From Fimbriiglobus ruber (GTDB taxonomy: Bacteria; Planctomycetota; Planctomycetia; Gemmatales; Gemmataceae): DNA of 64,000 nt. Shown here piece by piece: positions 1-9,140 of this stretch; within the stretch, counting starts at the first letter, position 1, and every line of letters starts with the position of its first letter. Below the pieces are notes generated by a model. The model was not told the origin of the DNA. It worked only from the letters and a program-made list of their open reading frames with translations, and searched no databases. The position numbers were made by a program, and so were the translations under genes. The DNA lies in assembly GCF_002197845.1 (NCBI RefSeq), contig NZ_NIDE01000009.1, positions 248,001 through 312,000 on the forward strand, in the 5' to 3' direction.

Positions 1-29
1 GACCGCTGATGCAGGAACAAAACGGGGCC

Positions 30-63
30 GGCTTCCGACCGTGATTTGAATAGTCGGAAAGCC
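30..63. terminator. GC-rich stem-loop upstream of SP1
   Basis: GGCTTCCGAC (30-39) pairs with GTCGGAAAGCC (53-63) with one bulged base and a 13-nt loop. There is no T-tract on the + strand. It could end a gene lying left of the window or be a leader structure of SP1, whose start is 82 nt downstream. No other feature is seen in 1-144. Confidence 0.35.
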
Positions 64-144
64 GAGAACTGATGCAGCTTTGCATCGACTTATTTTGCAC
101 CGACTTAATTAACAACACGTCTACATCATTGAGGGTGATTTCCG

Positions 145-1071
145 ATGGGGCACAACCACGGGCGGCAATCGTCTGCTACGCAAATCAGGCCAGTCGTCGA
201 CCAGTTAGAGGATCGCGTCACCCCGTCGTTCAGCTCGCAACTCCAAACGCTGATTGCCAACGCGGCGCAGTTCAGCAGCACGGGCGACGCCGTCGCGCAG
301 GCGACGGGTCTGGACACGCCCATCCCGATCATCGACCAGTCCCTGGATAGCATCCTCAACGTCCGCGGGGACTTCACCCGGATCGCGACCGCCCTGGCGG
401 CGATCAACCCATCGGGCATCACCGACAACGCCGACCTGGCCAGTGCCCTGCACGCCGTCGACCCGTCGGACTACTACGCTTATGACTCGGGGCCGGGCGG
501 CCCCCAGGTCGAGTTCTTTCCCAGTACTTCCGATAGCGCAGCCAACCCGACCGTCAGCGTGGCGAACACCGCGGCCGGGCTCGGAGGCGGCACCCCGGCG
601 TACTTTTCCAGTGCGGCCCTGAGCGGGTCTGGCACCCTGTCCGTACTCGTCTCCGGGGGGATTACCTTCGGGGCGAACGACAGCGGCGCGTACCTGCTGC
701 CCGGCACGTTCCTCTCTTCCTCGGTAAACGGTTCGACCACTTCCCCGGTGAGCGGGACGGTGCAAGTCGGGTCGGACAGCCTCCCCGAGATGTTCTCAGG
801 CTCCGCCACGATCTCGATGCTTCCCGCCTTCCACCTGTCCGACCCGACGGGAACCGGGCAAGTCCCGCTGACCGACGTGGCGGGGAACGTCGCGTTTACG
901 AATGCCTCCTCCCTCCAGAACAGCGACTCGGTCGTTTCCCTCTCCGGAGACGTGACGGTTGGCGTGCTGGGGGTCCCGCTCGTCACCTGGGGGACGACCA
1001 CGGGGCTCCGGGTCGCGGCCCCGCTGCTGTCGTGGTCGGCCGACGGCGCGGCCTTTAGTGCCCCCAGGTGA
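145..1071 (+). CDS. SP1, N-terminal part of frameshifted giant surface protein
   Basis: First part of one about 1311-aa protein spanning 145-4079. The ATG at 145 follows GAGG at 131-134. The short basic N-terminus has no obvious hydrophobic signal peptide and carries the planctomycete motif LEDRVTP at residues 21-27, seen in equivalent form in all seven giant proteins here. The remainder is Ser/Thr/Gly-rich, beta-predicted sequence that I cannot assign to a family. The frame stops at TGA 1069-1071, immediately after CCCCC (1061-1065). Adding one C restores the reading SAPQVILGSPQF into the next frame, so this is a single-base deletion and not a real end. Function: probably an extracytoplasmic structural or adhesive protein, inferred from its C-terminal propeller. 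Confidence 0.8.
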   Translation: MGHNHGRQSSATQIRPVVDQLEDRVTPSFSSQLQTLIANAAQFSSTGDAVAQATGLDTPIPIIDQSLDSILNVRGDFTRIATALAAINPSGITDNADLASALHAVDPSDYYAYDSGPGGPQVEFFPSTSDSAANPTVSVANTAAGLGGGTPAYFSSAALSGSGTLSVLVSGGITFGANDSGAYLLPGTFLSSSVNGSTTSPVSGTVQVGSDSLPEMFSGSATISMLPAFHLSDPTGTGQVPLTDVAGNVAFTNASSLQNSDSVVSLSGDVTVGVLGVPLVTWGTTTGLRVAAPLLSWSADGAAFSAPR

Positions 1072-4000
1072 TCCTCGGGAGCCCGCAGTTCGTCAGCTCG
1101 GACGCGGTCGCCCAGGCCGAGGCGGCCCTGTTCGCCACCGTCCCCGGCGATCCGTTCGGGAACAACCCGCTCCTGGCCGATCTGGCCGGGTTCCAGGAGG
1201 TCGGGGCCGCAATCCAACAGTTCGAGCCGCTGTTCGACCTCCTGACCAGCAACGTCGATGGCGGCCTCGCCGATTTGGGGAGTACCGACCCGGACGACGC
1301 CGACGGGTCGAACGACCAGTTCACCACCTTGCTCCTACCGTCCGACCCCTCGACGGACGGCGGTTCGTCCCCGTTCTCCGTCGCCGGCGACCAGGATTTG
1401 CTCGCGTTCGCCCAGGGGCAGAACGTGAACCTGATCACCTACGACAGCGGGGACATCCCCGGCACCTCGTTCGGGACATCGATCCAGATGAATCTGGCGG
1501 ACGCCGACTTGGGGCCGATCATCGTCAGCCTGGACGGGTCTGTCGGGGTGCAGTTCACTCCGCACTACCGGCTGACGCTCGGGCTGGACGGGAACGGGGT
1601 GTACGCCGGCACGGGCTCGGGCCAGTCGTACGCCGAGCTCGATACGACCGCCAGCGGGACCCTCACAGGCAGTGTCAGCCTGCTCGAACTGGACACCGTG
1701 TCGGACGCCGCACTCGGCCTGGCGGGGAGTCAGTCCGCCGGGTTCGCCCTGGCCCCGACCACGAGCGGCAAGTTGTACCTCCAGAAGCTGCTCGACCCCA
1801 ACCCGGACTGGCTGGCGAATGCCGTCCAGCCGGTGTCCGCCGCCGGCCCGAGTAGCGACGTGTTCTTCAGCTTCGGGCTAGACAATCCGACCGGCCAGGC
1901 GGCAGACGAGTCCGGGGTCGACCAGGTGCTCGACACGATCAGCACGGTCACCGGCCCCCTCACCGAGGCGGGTGCGGGGTTGGGCCTCATTGGCGGCATT
2001 GGCGGCAAGGTGCTCAGCGACGTCAGCGGTGGCGGCGGTGGCGGCGCGATCGTCGGCGCCGTCGCCGGTGGCGCCGTCCTCGGTCCGGTCGGTGCAATCA
2101 TCGGCGGGTACGTCGGCGGCGGCGGGGGCAGCGGTGCCATCAGCCAATACGCCGGTGACGTGCTCGGCGCGAGCTACGGGAACTATATCCCGACGGCCGA
2201 CACCATCGCCCAGGGTCTCAACATCTCACCGTCGGGGCCGATGACGGATCAGAACCTGTCGGACGAGACGAACTATGACCAGGGGGATGTGCCGCGGGAC
2301 GGCATCTACCACTACGGGCCGGGCACGTTGCCGAACGACGCGGACATCGAGCGGGCCGAGTACACCTGGAGCTGGCCACTCACCCCGGTGACCGCCCCGG
2401 CGGTGACCACCGTCCCGGCCGGCGGCTCCTACGCGAGCGCGCCGGGGGATTTGATCCCGGTCACGGACAACTCGGGCGGCATCCTGGAATTCGACCCGAC
2501 GAGCCCGAATGCCATCATTACGCTGTCCCCGGTCAACGGCGGCATCCAGGTGACCCGGGCCACGGCCAACGCCGACGGCACCGTCACCGACGACCCGCCG
2601 CTGATCTTCGACGGCGTCACGCAGGTGCAGGAGACGGCCCAGGGCGGGCACAACACGTTCGACGTCGCCTCCGGGGTAAACGTTCCGGTCATCTACACGA
2701 GCACCGGCGAGGACAACGTGCTCACCCAGGACGGCCCGGGCACCATTACCACAGCCGGCGGGATTATTCAGACCGGGAACGGGCCGAACACCATCATGAC
2801 CAGCGGCGGCCCTGGGATTGTGTTCGCCGGCACCGGGACGAACACAATCACCGCCGGGAACGCCTACGTGTCCGCCCTGGGGGCGACCACCATAAATAGC
2901 CTGGGCGGTTTGGAGGCCCGGATCGGCCCGGGGACTTACGCCCTCAAGGGCCTGCAAGCCGGGGACCAGATCATCAGCCAGACGAGCCCGGCCACTCCGA
3001 TCGGGCAGATCACGAGCCTGACGGGCGCTGCGACGTCGACTCCGACTCCGAACCTGGTCGGGGTGCCACAGGTCGCGGTCGGGGCGGATGCCGGTGGGAG
3101 CGGAACCGTCACCGTGTACAACCCGGACCAATCGGTGGCGTACACGGCCGTCCCGTTCGGGGCCGCCTTCACCGACGGCGTCCGGGTGGCCGTCGCCGAC
3201 TTGAACAACGACGGGGCTCCCGAACTGATCGCCGGAACCGGCCCGGGGGTGGCCAACCAAGTCGTCGTCCTGGACGGCACCACCCACCAGCAACTCTTAT
3301 CCTTCAACCCGTTCGAGACGACGTTCACCGGCGGCATCTTCGTGGCCGTCGGGGACGTCAACGGGGACGGGGTGCCGGACCTGATCGTGACCCCCGACCA
3401 GTCCGGGGGGCCGATCGTGGCCGTGTACGACGGGGCCGCCCTTGGGAAGGGCCAGGTGACCCAACTGGCCCGATTCTTCGGGATCAACGACCCGAACTTC
3501 CGGGGCGGGGCCCGGGCCGCCGTCGGGGACATCAACGGCGACGGATTCGGGGACGTGATCGTGTCGGCCGGGTTCGGCGGCGGCCCGCGGGTGGCCATCT
3601 ACAGCGGGGCGTCGGTCGCCACCAACACCCCGACCGAGTTGCTGCCCGACTTCTTCGCGTTCGAGTCGTCGCTCCGGAACGGGGCGTACGTGACGGCCGG
3701 GGATCTGACCGGGAAGGGGTACGCGGACTTGATCTTCGGGGCCGGTCCGGGCGGCGGTCCGCGGGTCCGGGCGGTCGACCCGGCGGTCCTACTGGCGGCC
3801 GCCGGGGACTTCTCGTCGCTGGACGACAGCACGGTGTCGGGGGCCGGGCTGGCCGACTTCTTCGCGGGCGACCCGACGAACCGGGGCGGGGTCCGGGTCG
3901 GGATCGCCGACCTGGACGCGAGTAACCAGGCGGGCTTGGTCGTGGGTTCGGGTACGGGGGCCGGGACGACCGTCACGACGTACACCGGGAAGGCGATCCT

Positions 4001-4079
4001 GGCCGACGCGGGGGCGCCGACATCGGACTTCGCGCTCGACGCCTTCCCCGGGTTCTCCGGCGGCGTCTTCGTGGGCTGA
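1068..4079 (+). CDS. SP1, C-terminal part with FG-GAP/VCBS propeller
   Basis: Continuation of SP1 after the frameshift at 1061-1065; the GTG at 1068 is only the first available start. About residues 300-365 of this part form a Gly-rich hydrophobic stretch (GGIGGK, AVAGGAVLGP, IIGGYVGG) resembling a glycine zipper. Residues 520-640 are short GxxNTI-type repeats like a degenerate beta-roll. From about nt 3050 to the end lies the FG-GAP/VCBS propeller, with calcium-loop motifs such as DLNNDGAPEL, DVNGDGVPDL and DINGDGFGDV. The protein ends PGFSGGVFVG. This matches the strand that begins other blades (FTGGIFVAVGD), so the last strand may close the ring. The C-terminal ~1 kb is nearly identical in DNA to SP2 and SP3. 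Either an intact gene with a consensus error or a genuine frameshift mutant. Confidence 0.85.
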   Translation: MILGSPQFVSSDAVAQAEAALFATVPGDPFGNNPLLADLAGFQEVGAAIQQFEPLFDLLTSNVDGGLADLGSTDPDDADGSNDQFTTLLLPSDPSTDGGSSPFSVAGDQDLLAFAQGQNVNLITYDSGDIPGTSFGTSIQMNLADADLGPIIVSLDGSVGVQFTPHYRLTLGLDGNGVYAGTGSGQSYAELDTTASGTLTGSVSLLELDTVSDAALGLAGSQSAGFALAPTTSGKLYLQKLLDPNPDWLANAVQPVSAAGPSSDVFFSFGLDNPTGQAADESGVDQVLDTISTVTGPLTEAGAGLGLIGGIGGKVLSDVSGGGGGGAIVGAVAGGAVLGPVGAIIGGYVGGGGGSGAISQYAGDVLGASYGNYIPTADTIAQGLNISPSGPMTDQNLSDETNYDQGDVPRDGIYHYGPGTLPNDADIERAEYTWSWPLTPVTAPAVTTVPAGGSYASAPGDLIPVTDNSGGILEFDPTSPNAIITLSPVNGGIQVTRATANADGTVTDDPPLIFDGVTQVQETAQGGHNTFDVASGVNVPVIYTSTGEDNVLTQDGPGTITTAGGIIQTGNGPNTIMTSGGPGIVFAGTGTNTITAGNAYVSALGATTINSLGGLEARIGPGTYALKGLQAGDQIISQTSPATPIGQITSLTGAATSTPTPNLVGVPQVAVGADAGGSGTVTVYNPDQSVAYTAVPFGAAFTDGVRVAVADLNNDGAPELIAGTGPGVANQVVVLDGTTHQQLLSFNPFETTFTGGIFVAVGDVNGDGVPDLIVTPDQSGGPIVAVYDGAALGKGQVTQLARFFGINDPNFRGGARAAVGDINGDGFGDVIVSAGFGGGPRVAIYSGASVATNTPTELLPDFFAFESSLRNGAYVTAGDLTGKGYADLIFGAGPGGGPRVRAVDPAVLLAAAGDFSSLDDSTVSGAGLADFFAGDPTNRGGVRVGIADLDASNQAGLVVGSGTGAGTTVTTYTGKAILADAGAPTSDFALDAFPGFSGGVFVG

Positions 4080-4190
4080 CGTGGGCGTTGTTCTTACCCA
4101 GGACGGGTCTGATAGCCGCAACCCGTTTACGGTGAACCTGAGCGGCTACTCGTCCGTAGTGGCGTCGGTGCCGTATTGCCGCGCCGGGTA

Positions 4191-4214
4191 ACGACACCCC
4201 GTCCGCGGGGTCGT
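4191..4214. terminator. Stem-loop between SP1 and SP2
   Basis: ACGA-CA-CCCCG (4191-4201) pairs with CGGGG-TCGT (4206-4214), loop TCCG, with a two-base bulge. It lies 111 nt after the SP1 stop and 36 nt before the SP2 start, without a T-tract. A weaker ACCC/GGGT hairpin shortly after the SP1 stop has a counterpart at the same place after SP2. Probable 3' end structure of SP1. Confidence 0.4.
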
Positions 4215-4250
4215 GACAAGCGGCTTTCCATCAAGCTTCGGAGATCGATT

Positions 4251-5291
4251 GTGATCGCGCACACCGTCTGGCGGAAGTGGTTGGCCCAATTGAACACCCG
4301 CGGGCGGCGGCCCAGTCCCCGACCGCGGCTCGATGTGACGCCCCTGGAAGACCGCGTGGTGCCGAACGGGACCGTGCAGTTCTCATCCGCCAGCGAGTCG
4401 GTCGACGCGAGTACCGGGGCGTTCAGCATTCCGGTCACGCTCACGGGCCGCACGCCCGATTCCACCCCCAGCACGTTTGCCACCTCGATCGATAATCCCA
4501 CGGGTCTGGCGTTCGACGCGGGCGGAAACCTGTACGTCGCCAATTCCGGCAACAACACGGTGAGCAAGGTGACCCCCGCGGGGGGCGTCAGCACCTTCGC
4601 CTCCGGGTTCGACGGGCCCGACGCTCTGGCGTTCGACGCGGGCGGAAACCTGTACGTCGCCAATTCCGGCAACAACACGGTAAGCGAGGTGACGCCCGCG
4701 GGCGTCGTCACGACCTTCGCCACCGGGCTCGACGGTCCCGACGCGCTGGCGTTCGACGCGGCCGGCAACCTGTTCGCCGCCAGCTTTACAGGTAACTCGG
4801 TGAGCGAGGTGACGCCCGCGGGCGTCGTCACGACCTTCGCCACCGGGTTCGACGGGCCCGACGCTCTGGTGTTCGACGCGGCCGGAAACCTGTACGTCGC
4901 CAACGACGGCAACAACACGGTGAGCGAGGTGACGCCCGCGGGAAACGTCACCACCTTCGCCACCGGGTTCGACGGGCCCGACGCTCTGGTGTTCGACGCG
5001 GCCGGAAACCTGTACGTCGCCAACGACGGCAACAACACGGTGAGCGAGGTGACGCCCGCGGGAAACGTCACCACCTTCGCCACCGGGTTCGACAACCCTG
5101 CTGGTCTGGCGTTCGACGTGACCGGAAACCTGTACGTCGCCAACTACGGCAATAGCACCGTGAGCAAGGTCACGCCCCCGGGGGCAACACCACCTTCGCC
5201 ACCGGGTTCGACTCTCCCACCGATCTGGCATTCGACGCAGCCGGGAACCTGTTCGTTTCCAACTCCGACAATGGCACGGTGGACGAGGTGA
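4251..5291 (+). CDS. SP2, N-terminal part: NHL propeller nested in Calx-beta
   Basis: First part of one about 1329-aa protein (4251-8239). I choose GTG 4251 because GGAG (4240-4243) lies 7 nt upstream; an in-frame ATG at 4176 lacks such a site. The motif LEDRVVP is at residues 32-38. Residues about 39-68 match the first strands of a Calx-beta domain (VQFSSASESV, SIPVTLTG). Then 40-residue (120-bp) NHL/SMP-30-like repeats begin: GFDGPDALAFDAAGNLYVAN followed by NNTVSEVTPAG. The frame is lost in CCCCCGGGGG (5175-5184), where one base is missing relative to every other repeat; the last ~35 residues of this frame are out-of-frame sequence. Inferred role: extracellular repeat protein. Confidence 0.82.
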   Translation: MIAHTVWRKWLAQLNTRGRRPSPRPRLDVTPLEDRVVPNGTVQFSSASESVDASTGAFSIPVTLTGRTPDSTPSTFATSIDNPTGLAFDAGGNLYVANSGNNTVSKVTPAGGVSTFASGFDGPDALAFDAGGNLYVANSGNNTVSEVTPAGVVTTFATGLDGPDALAFDAAGNLFAASFTGNSVSEVTPAGVVTTFATGFDGPDALVFDAAGNLYVANDGNNTVSEVTPAGNVTTFATGFDGPDALVFDAAGNLYVANDGNNTVSEVTPAGNVTTFATGFDNPAGLAFDVTGNLYVANYGNSTVSKVTPPGATPPSPPGSTLPPIWHSTQPGTCSFPTPTMARWTR

Positions 5292-8239
5292 CGCCCGCGG
5301 GCATCGTCACGACCTTCGCCACCGGGTTCGACGGGCCCACCGGTCTGGCGTTCGATGCGGCCGGAAACCTGTTCGTCGCCAACTACGACAATAACAAGGT
5401 GAGCGAGGTGACGCCGGCGGGGTCCGTCAGCACCTTCGCCACCGGATTCGACTTTCCAACCGCTCTGGCGTTCGACGCGGCCGGAAACCTGTATGTCGCC
5501 AACGACGGAAGACCGTACGACACCACCGCCGATGCCACGGTGAGCGAGGTGACGCCCGCGGGCGCCGTCAGCACCTTCGCCTCCGGGTTCGACCGGCCGG
5601 ACGCTCTGGCGTTCGACGCGGCCGGTAACCTGTACGTCGCCAACTTTGCAGGTAATACGGTGAGCGTGGTGACGCCCGCGGGGGTCGCCAGCACCTTCGC
5701 CGCCGGGTTCGACGACCCCACCGCCGTTGCGTTCGACGCGGCCGGCAACCTGTACGTCGCCAACGACGGCAACAACACGGTGAGTGAGGTGACGCCCGCG
5801 GGGGTCGTCAGCACCTTCGCCTCCGGGTTCGACGGGCCCGACGCGCTGGCGTTCGACGCGGCCGGCAACCTGTTCGTTGCCAACGAATCCAGTGTTACGG
5901 TGAGCGAGGTGCCAGCACCGGTCGTCAGCACCTTCGCCACCGGGTTCACCGCGCCCAACGGTCTGGCGTTCGGCGCGGCCGGAAACCTGTTCGTCGCCAA
6001 CGCCGGCAACAACTCGGTGAGCGAGGTGACGCCCGCGGGGGGTATCACCACCTTCGCCACCGGGTTCACCGGGCCCGCCGGTCTGGCGTTCGACGCGGCT
6101 GGAAACCTGTTCGTCACCAACTTCGGTGGTACCACGCTGAGCGAGGTGACGCCCGCGGGCGTCGTGACCACCTTCGCCTCCGAGTTCGACGACCCCGAAG
6201 GTTTGGTGTTCGACGCGGCCGGTAACCTGTACGTCGCCAACTTTGCAGGTAATACGGTGAGCGTGGTGACGCCCGCGGGGGTCGCCAGCACCTTCGCCGC
6301 CGGGTTCGACGACCCCACCGCCGTTGCGTTCGACGCGGCCGGCAACCTGTACGTCGCCAACGACGGCAACAACACGGTGAGTGAGGTGACGCCCGCGGGG
6401 GTCGTCAGCACCTTCGCCTCCGGGTTCGACGGGCCCGACGCGCTGGCGTTCGACGCGGCCGGCAACCTGTACGTCGCCAACCACGATGGTAACACGGTGG
6501 GTGTAGTCACACCCACGGGGTTCGTCGCCACCTTCGCCACCGGGTTCGACGGACCCAGAGCGCTGGCGTTCGACGCGGCCGGCGACCTGTTCGTCGCCAA
6601 CGTCAACAATAATACGGTGAGTCAGCTCTTGGTGCCCAGCGTGAGTGTGCCGTTCACCGTGGGCGGCACGGCCGTTGCGGGAACGGACTACTCCGGGCTG
6701 ACGGCCAGTCCGTTGGTCTTTGCCCCCGGGCAGACGACGGCCGACATCACCGGGACGATGGCACCCGGCAGCGGGGGTACGACGCTGACCGTCACCCTGG
6801 GGACGCCGACCAACGCCGCCTTCAGGGCCACCACGACCAACACCCTGACGATCACGGCACAGGCCCCCGCGGTCACCGCCCTCAGCCCGTCGAACGGCCC
6901 GGCGGGCGGCGGGACGACGGTCACCGTCACCGGGACCAACCTGGCCGCCGCCACGGCCGTCACGTTCGGGACGGTCGCGGGAACGATCGTCAGCGACACG
7001 GCCACCCAGATCGTGGCGACCGCCCCGGCCGGCACCGCGGGAACGGTCGACGTGACGGTGACGACGGCCGGCGGCACGTCGGCCGTGTCGCCCGCGGACC
7101 AGTTTACCTACGCTGCCGTTCCGCCGGTCAGCCCGCCGCCCGTCAGTCCACCACCGGTCAACCCGCCGCCGGTGCCCCCGACCAGCCCGCCACCGGCAAC
7201 CCCCAAGGCTACGCTCGTTGGCTACTCACAAGTCGCGGTGGGGGCGGACGCGGGCGGGACGGGAACCGTCACGGTGTACAACCCGGACCAGTCGGTCGCG
7301 TACACGGCCGCCCCGTTCGGGGCCGCGTTCACTGACGGCGTCCGGGTGGCCGTCGCCGATCTCAACAACGACGGGGCTCCCGAACTGATCGCCGGGACGG
7401 GCCCAGGGGTGGCCAACCAGGTCGTCGTCCTGGACGGCAACACGCACCTGCCCCTCGCCTCGTTCAACCCGTTCGAGACGACGTTCACCGGCGGCCTCTT
7501 CGTGGCCGTCGGGGACGTGAACGGGGACGGGGTTCCGGACCTGATCGTCACCCCCGACCAGTCGGGCGGGCCGATCGTGGCCGTGTACGACGGGGCCGCC
7601 CTCGGGAAGGGACAGGTCGTCCAACTGGCCCGGTTCTTCGGGATCAACGACCCGAACTTCCGGGGCGGGGCCCGGGCGGCGGTCGGGGACATCAACGGGG
7701 ACGGGTACGGCGACGTGATCGTGTCGGCCGGGTTCGGGGGCGGCCCGCGGGTGGCCATCTACGACGGCAAGTCGGTGGCCGCGAACGCCCCGACCGAGTT
7801 GATGCCGGACTTCTTTGCGTTCGAGCCGTCGCTGCGGAACGGGGCGTACGTGACGGCCGGGGACCTGACCGGGAAGGGGTACGCGGACCTGATCTTCGGG
7901 GCCGGCCCGGGCGGCGGTCCGCGGGTCCGGGCGGTCGACCCGGCGGTCCTGCTGGCGGCCGCCGGGGACTTCTCGTCGCTCGACGACGCGGCCGTGTCCG
8001 GGGCGAGTCTGGCGGACTTCTTCGCCGGGGACGTGAGCAACCGGGGCGGGGTGCGGGTCGGGGTCGCCGACCTGGACGCGAGTAACCAGGCGGGCCTGGT
8101 CGTGGGTTCGGGGACGGGGGCCGGGGCGACCGTCACGACGTACACCGGGAAGGCGATCCTGGCCAACCCCGCGGCGCCGACCGCGGACTCCTCGCTCGAC
8201 GCCTTCCCCGGGTTTACCGGCGGCGTCTTCGTGGGCTGA
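5186..8239 (+). CDS. SP2, C-terminal part: NHL repeats, Calx-beta end, TIG, FG-GAP
   Basis: Continuation of SP2 (first ATG in this frame is 5279). NHL repeats run to about nt 6630. The second half of the Calx-beta domain then appears (VPFTVGGTAVAGTDYSG, SPLVFAPGQTT, about 6640-6870), so the propeller sits inside that Ig-like fold. A TIG/IPT domain follows (6870-7110: ALSPSNGPAGGGTTVTVTG), then a Pro-rich linker (PPPVSPPPVNPPPVP), then the FG-GAP/VCBS cassette (7212-8239) ending PGFTGGVFVG. Two blocks of repeats (about 5630-5870 and 6220-6460) are almost identical in DNA, indicating recent duplication of two NHL units. Likely exported; localisation is inferred from domain content only. Confidence 0.87.
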   Translation, partial: NTTFATGFDSPTDLAFDAAGNLFVSNSDNGTVDEVTPAGIVTTFATGFDGPTGLAFDAAGNLFVANYDNNKVSEVTPAGSVSTFATGFDFPTALAFDAAGNLYVANDGRPYDTTADATVSEVTPAGAVSTFASGFDRPDALAFDAAGNLYVANFAGNTVSVVTPAGVASTFAAGFDDPTAVAFDAAGNLYVANDGNNTVSEVTPAGVVSTFASGFDGPDALAFDAAGNLFVANESSVTVSEVPAPVVSTFATGFTAPNGLAFGAAGNLFVANAGNNSVSEVTPAGGITTFATGFTGPAGLAFDAAGNLFVTNFGGTTLSEVTPAGVVTTFASEFDDPEGLVFDAAGNLYVANFAGNTVSVVTPAGVASTFAAGFDDPTAVAFDAAGNLYVANDGNNTVSEVTPAGVVSTFASGFDGPDALAFDAAGNLYVANHDGNTVGVVTPTGFVATFATGFDGPRALAFDAAGDLFVANVNNNTVSQLLVPSVSVPFTVGGTAVAGTDYSGLTASPLVFAPGQTTADITGTMAPGSGGTTLTVTLGTPTNAAFRATTTNTLTITAQAPAVTALSPSNGPAGGGTTVTVTGTNLAAATAVTFGTVAGTIVSDTATQIVATAPAGTAGTVDVTVTTAGGTSAVSPADQFTYAAVPPVSPPPVSPPPVNPPPVPPTSPPPATPKATLVGYSQVAVGADAGGTGTVTVYNPDQSVAYTAAPFGAAFTDGVRVAVADLNNDGAPELIAGTGPGVANQVVVLDGNTHLPLASFNPFETTFTGGLFVAVGDVNGDGVPDLIVTPDQSGGPIVAVYDGAALGKGQVVQLARFFGINDPNFRGGARAAVGDINGDGYGDVIVSAGFGGGPRVAIYDGKSVAANAPTELMPDFFAFEPSLRNGAYVTAGDLTGKGYADLIFGAGPGGGPRVRAVDPAVLLAAAGDFSSLDDAAVSGASLADFFAGDVSNRGGVRVGVADLDASNQAGLVVGSGTGAGATVTTYTGKAILANPAAPTADSSLDAFPGFTGGVFVG

Positions 8240-8277
8240 TCCGGGCATCGTTCTTACCCGAAACGGGTCTGACGCCA

Positions 8278-8326
8278 CGGCGCGTGTGTGGAGAATATGA
8301 TCGAAGTATTCACCGCACACGCGCCG
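8278..8326. terminator. Long imperfect hairpin after SP2
   Basis: CGGCGCGTGTG (8278-8288) is the exact reverse complement of CACACGCGCCG (8316-8326). Inside it, GGAGAATA and TATTCACC pair with one mismatch, leaving a short AT-containing loop. It lies 39 nt after the SP2 stop and 53 nt before SP3. It has no T-tract, so it may be a terminator-like 3' end structure or an operator-like palindrome. Confidence 0.45.
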
Positions 8327-8378
8327 GCGGTCGGCGGATCACGAGGGAAATGTCCAGCTATTTCACCAGGAGAACGAA

Positions 8379-9140
8379 ATGTTTCGCCCAATCTGGCGTT
8401 CGACGGCCGGATCATCGCGTAGCACGCGAAAGTCATTGCAATCTTCCCGGGAGTCACTCGATCTACTGGTTCTTGAAGACCGGACGACGCCCGCATTCTC
8501 CGAATTCGTCGATCCTCACCCGGCGCCGGGAAATGAGTTCGGTGCAACCGTGGTCCCGTTGAGTACGGGCAACGTCGTCATCACGGCTCCCGATGACAGT
8601 GCCGGGGGCACAGACGCTGGCGCGGTCTACCTCTTTAACGGGTCGACGGGAGCCTTAATCAGTACCCTGGTCGGGTCGCACGCGGACGACAAGATCGGGA
8701 CGGCGGGAGTAACAGTTCTGACGAACGGCAATTACGTCGTGGACAGTTCTTCCTGGTCCGGCAACATCGGTGCGGTGACGTTTGGGAGCGGGACGACCGG
8801 GGTGAGCGGGGTCGTGTCAGCCAGCAACAGCCTCGTCGGGAGTACCCCGGGTGACTTCATCGGAACTGGCGTTATGGTACTGCCGAACGGCAATTACGTA
8901 GTGGACTCATCGTCGTGGTCGAACAGTGCCGGCGCGGTGACATTCGGGAATGGGATGACCGGGGTGAGCGGGGTCGTGTCCGCCAGTAACAGCCTCGTTG
9001 GGAGTATCGCCAATGATTTTGTCGGGGGCGAGTTTGGCGGCAGTGTTGTGGTCCTGGCAAGCGGCAACTATCTGGTGGCCAGCCCGAACTGGTCCGGCAA
9101 CGAGGGTGCGGTGACGTTCGGGAGCGGGACGGCCGGGTGA
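8379..9140 (+). CDS. SP3, N-terminal part with DUF5650-like repeats
   Basis: First part of one about 1160-aa protein (8379-11860). The ATG at 8379 has a strong site AGGAGA (8368-8373) 5 nt upstream. LEDRTTP is at residues 32-38. From about residue 45 there are roughly 54-residue beta repeats: NSLVGS, then GNYVVASPNWSGNIGAVTFG and GVSGVVSAS. These resemble the repeat family described as DUF5650 and probably form a propeller or solenoid. The frame stops at TGA 9138-9140, where GGCCGGGTGAGC replaces the GGCCGGGGTGAGC found in the neighbouring repeats, so one G is missing. The true protein continues in the next frame. Confidence 0.82.
   Translation: MFRPIWRSTAGSSRSTRKSLQSSRESLDLLVLEDRTTPAFSEFVDPHPAPGNEFGATVVPLSTGNVVITAPDDSAGGTDAGAVYLFNGSTGALISTLVGSHADDKIGTAGVTVLTNGNYVVDSSSWSGNIGAVTFGSGTTGVSGVVSASNSLVGSTPGDFIGTGVMVLPNGNYVVDSSSWSNSAGAVTFGNGMTGVSGVVSASNSLVGSIANDFVGGEFGGSVVVLASGNYLVASPNWSGNEGAVTFGSGTAG

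Noticed and set aside
1061-1071. Translational coupling or programmed frameshift at GTGA in SP1
   Set aside because: No slippery heptamer or downstream structure stands out, and the other five breaks have different contexts; a missing base in a C run explains all six.
2226-3293. Long - strand open frame opposite SP1 (355 codons), with similar ones opposite SP2, SP3, SP4 and the kinases
   Set aside because: High-GC codon bias keeps antisense frames open. They are rich in Arg/Pro/Gly/Val-Asp shadows of the repeats, have no domain, and recur wherever the sense repeat recurs.
4470-6630. Regular 120-bp repeats resembling a CRISPR-like array
   Set aside because: No gap between unit and spacer, units vary codon-wise, and they encode 40-residue NHL blades in frame. 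The 324-, 282- and 804-bp repeats are coding too.
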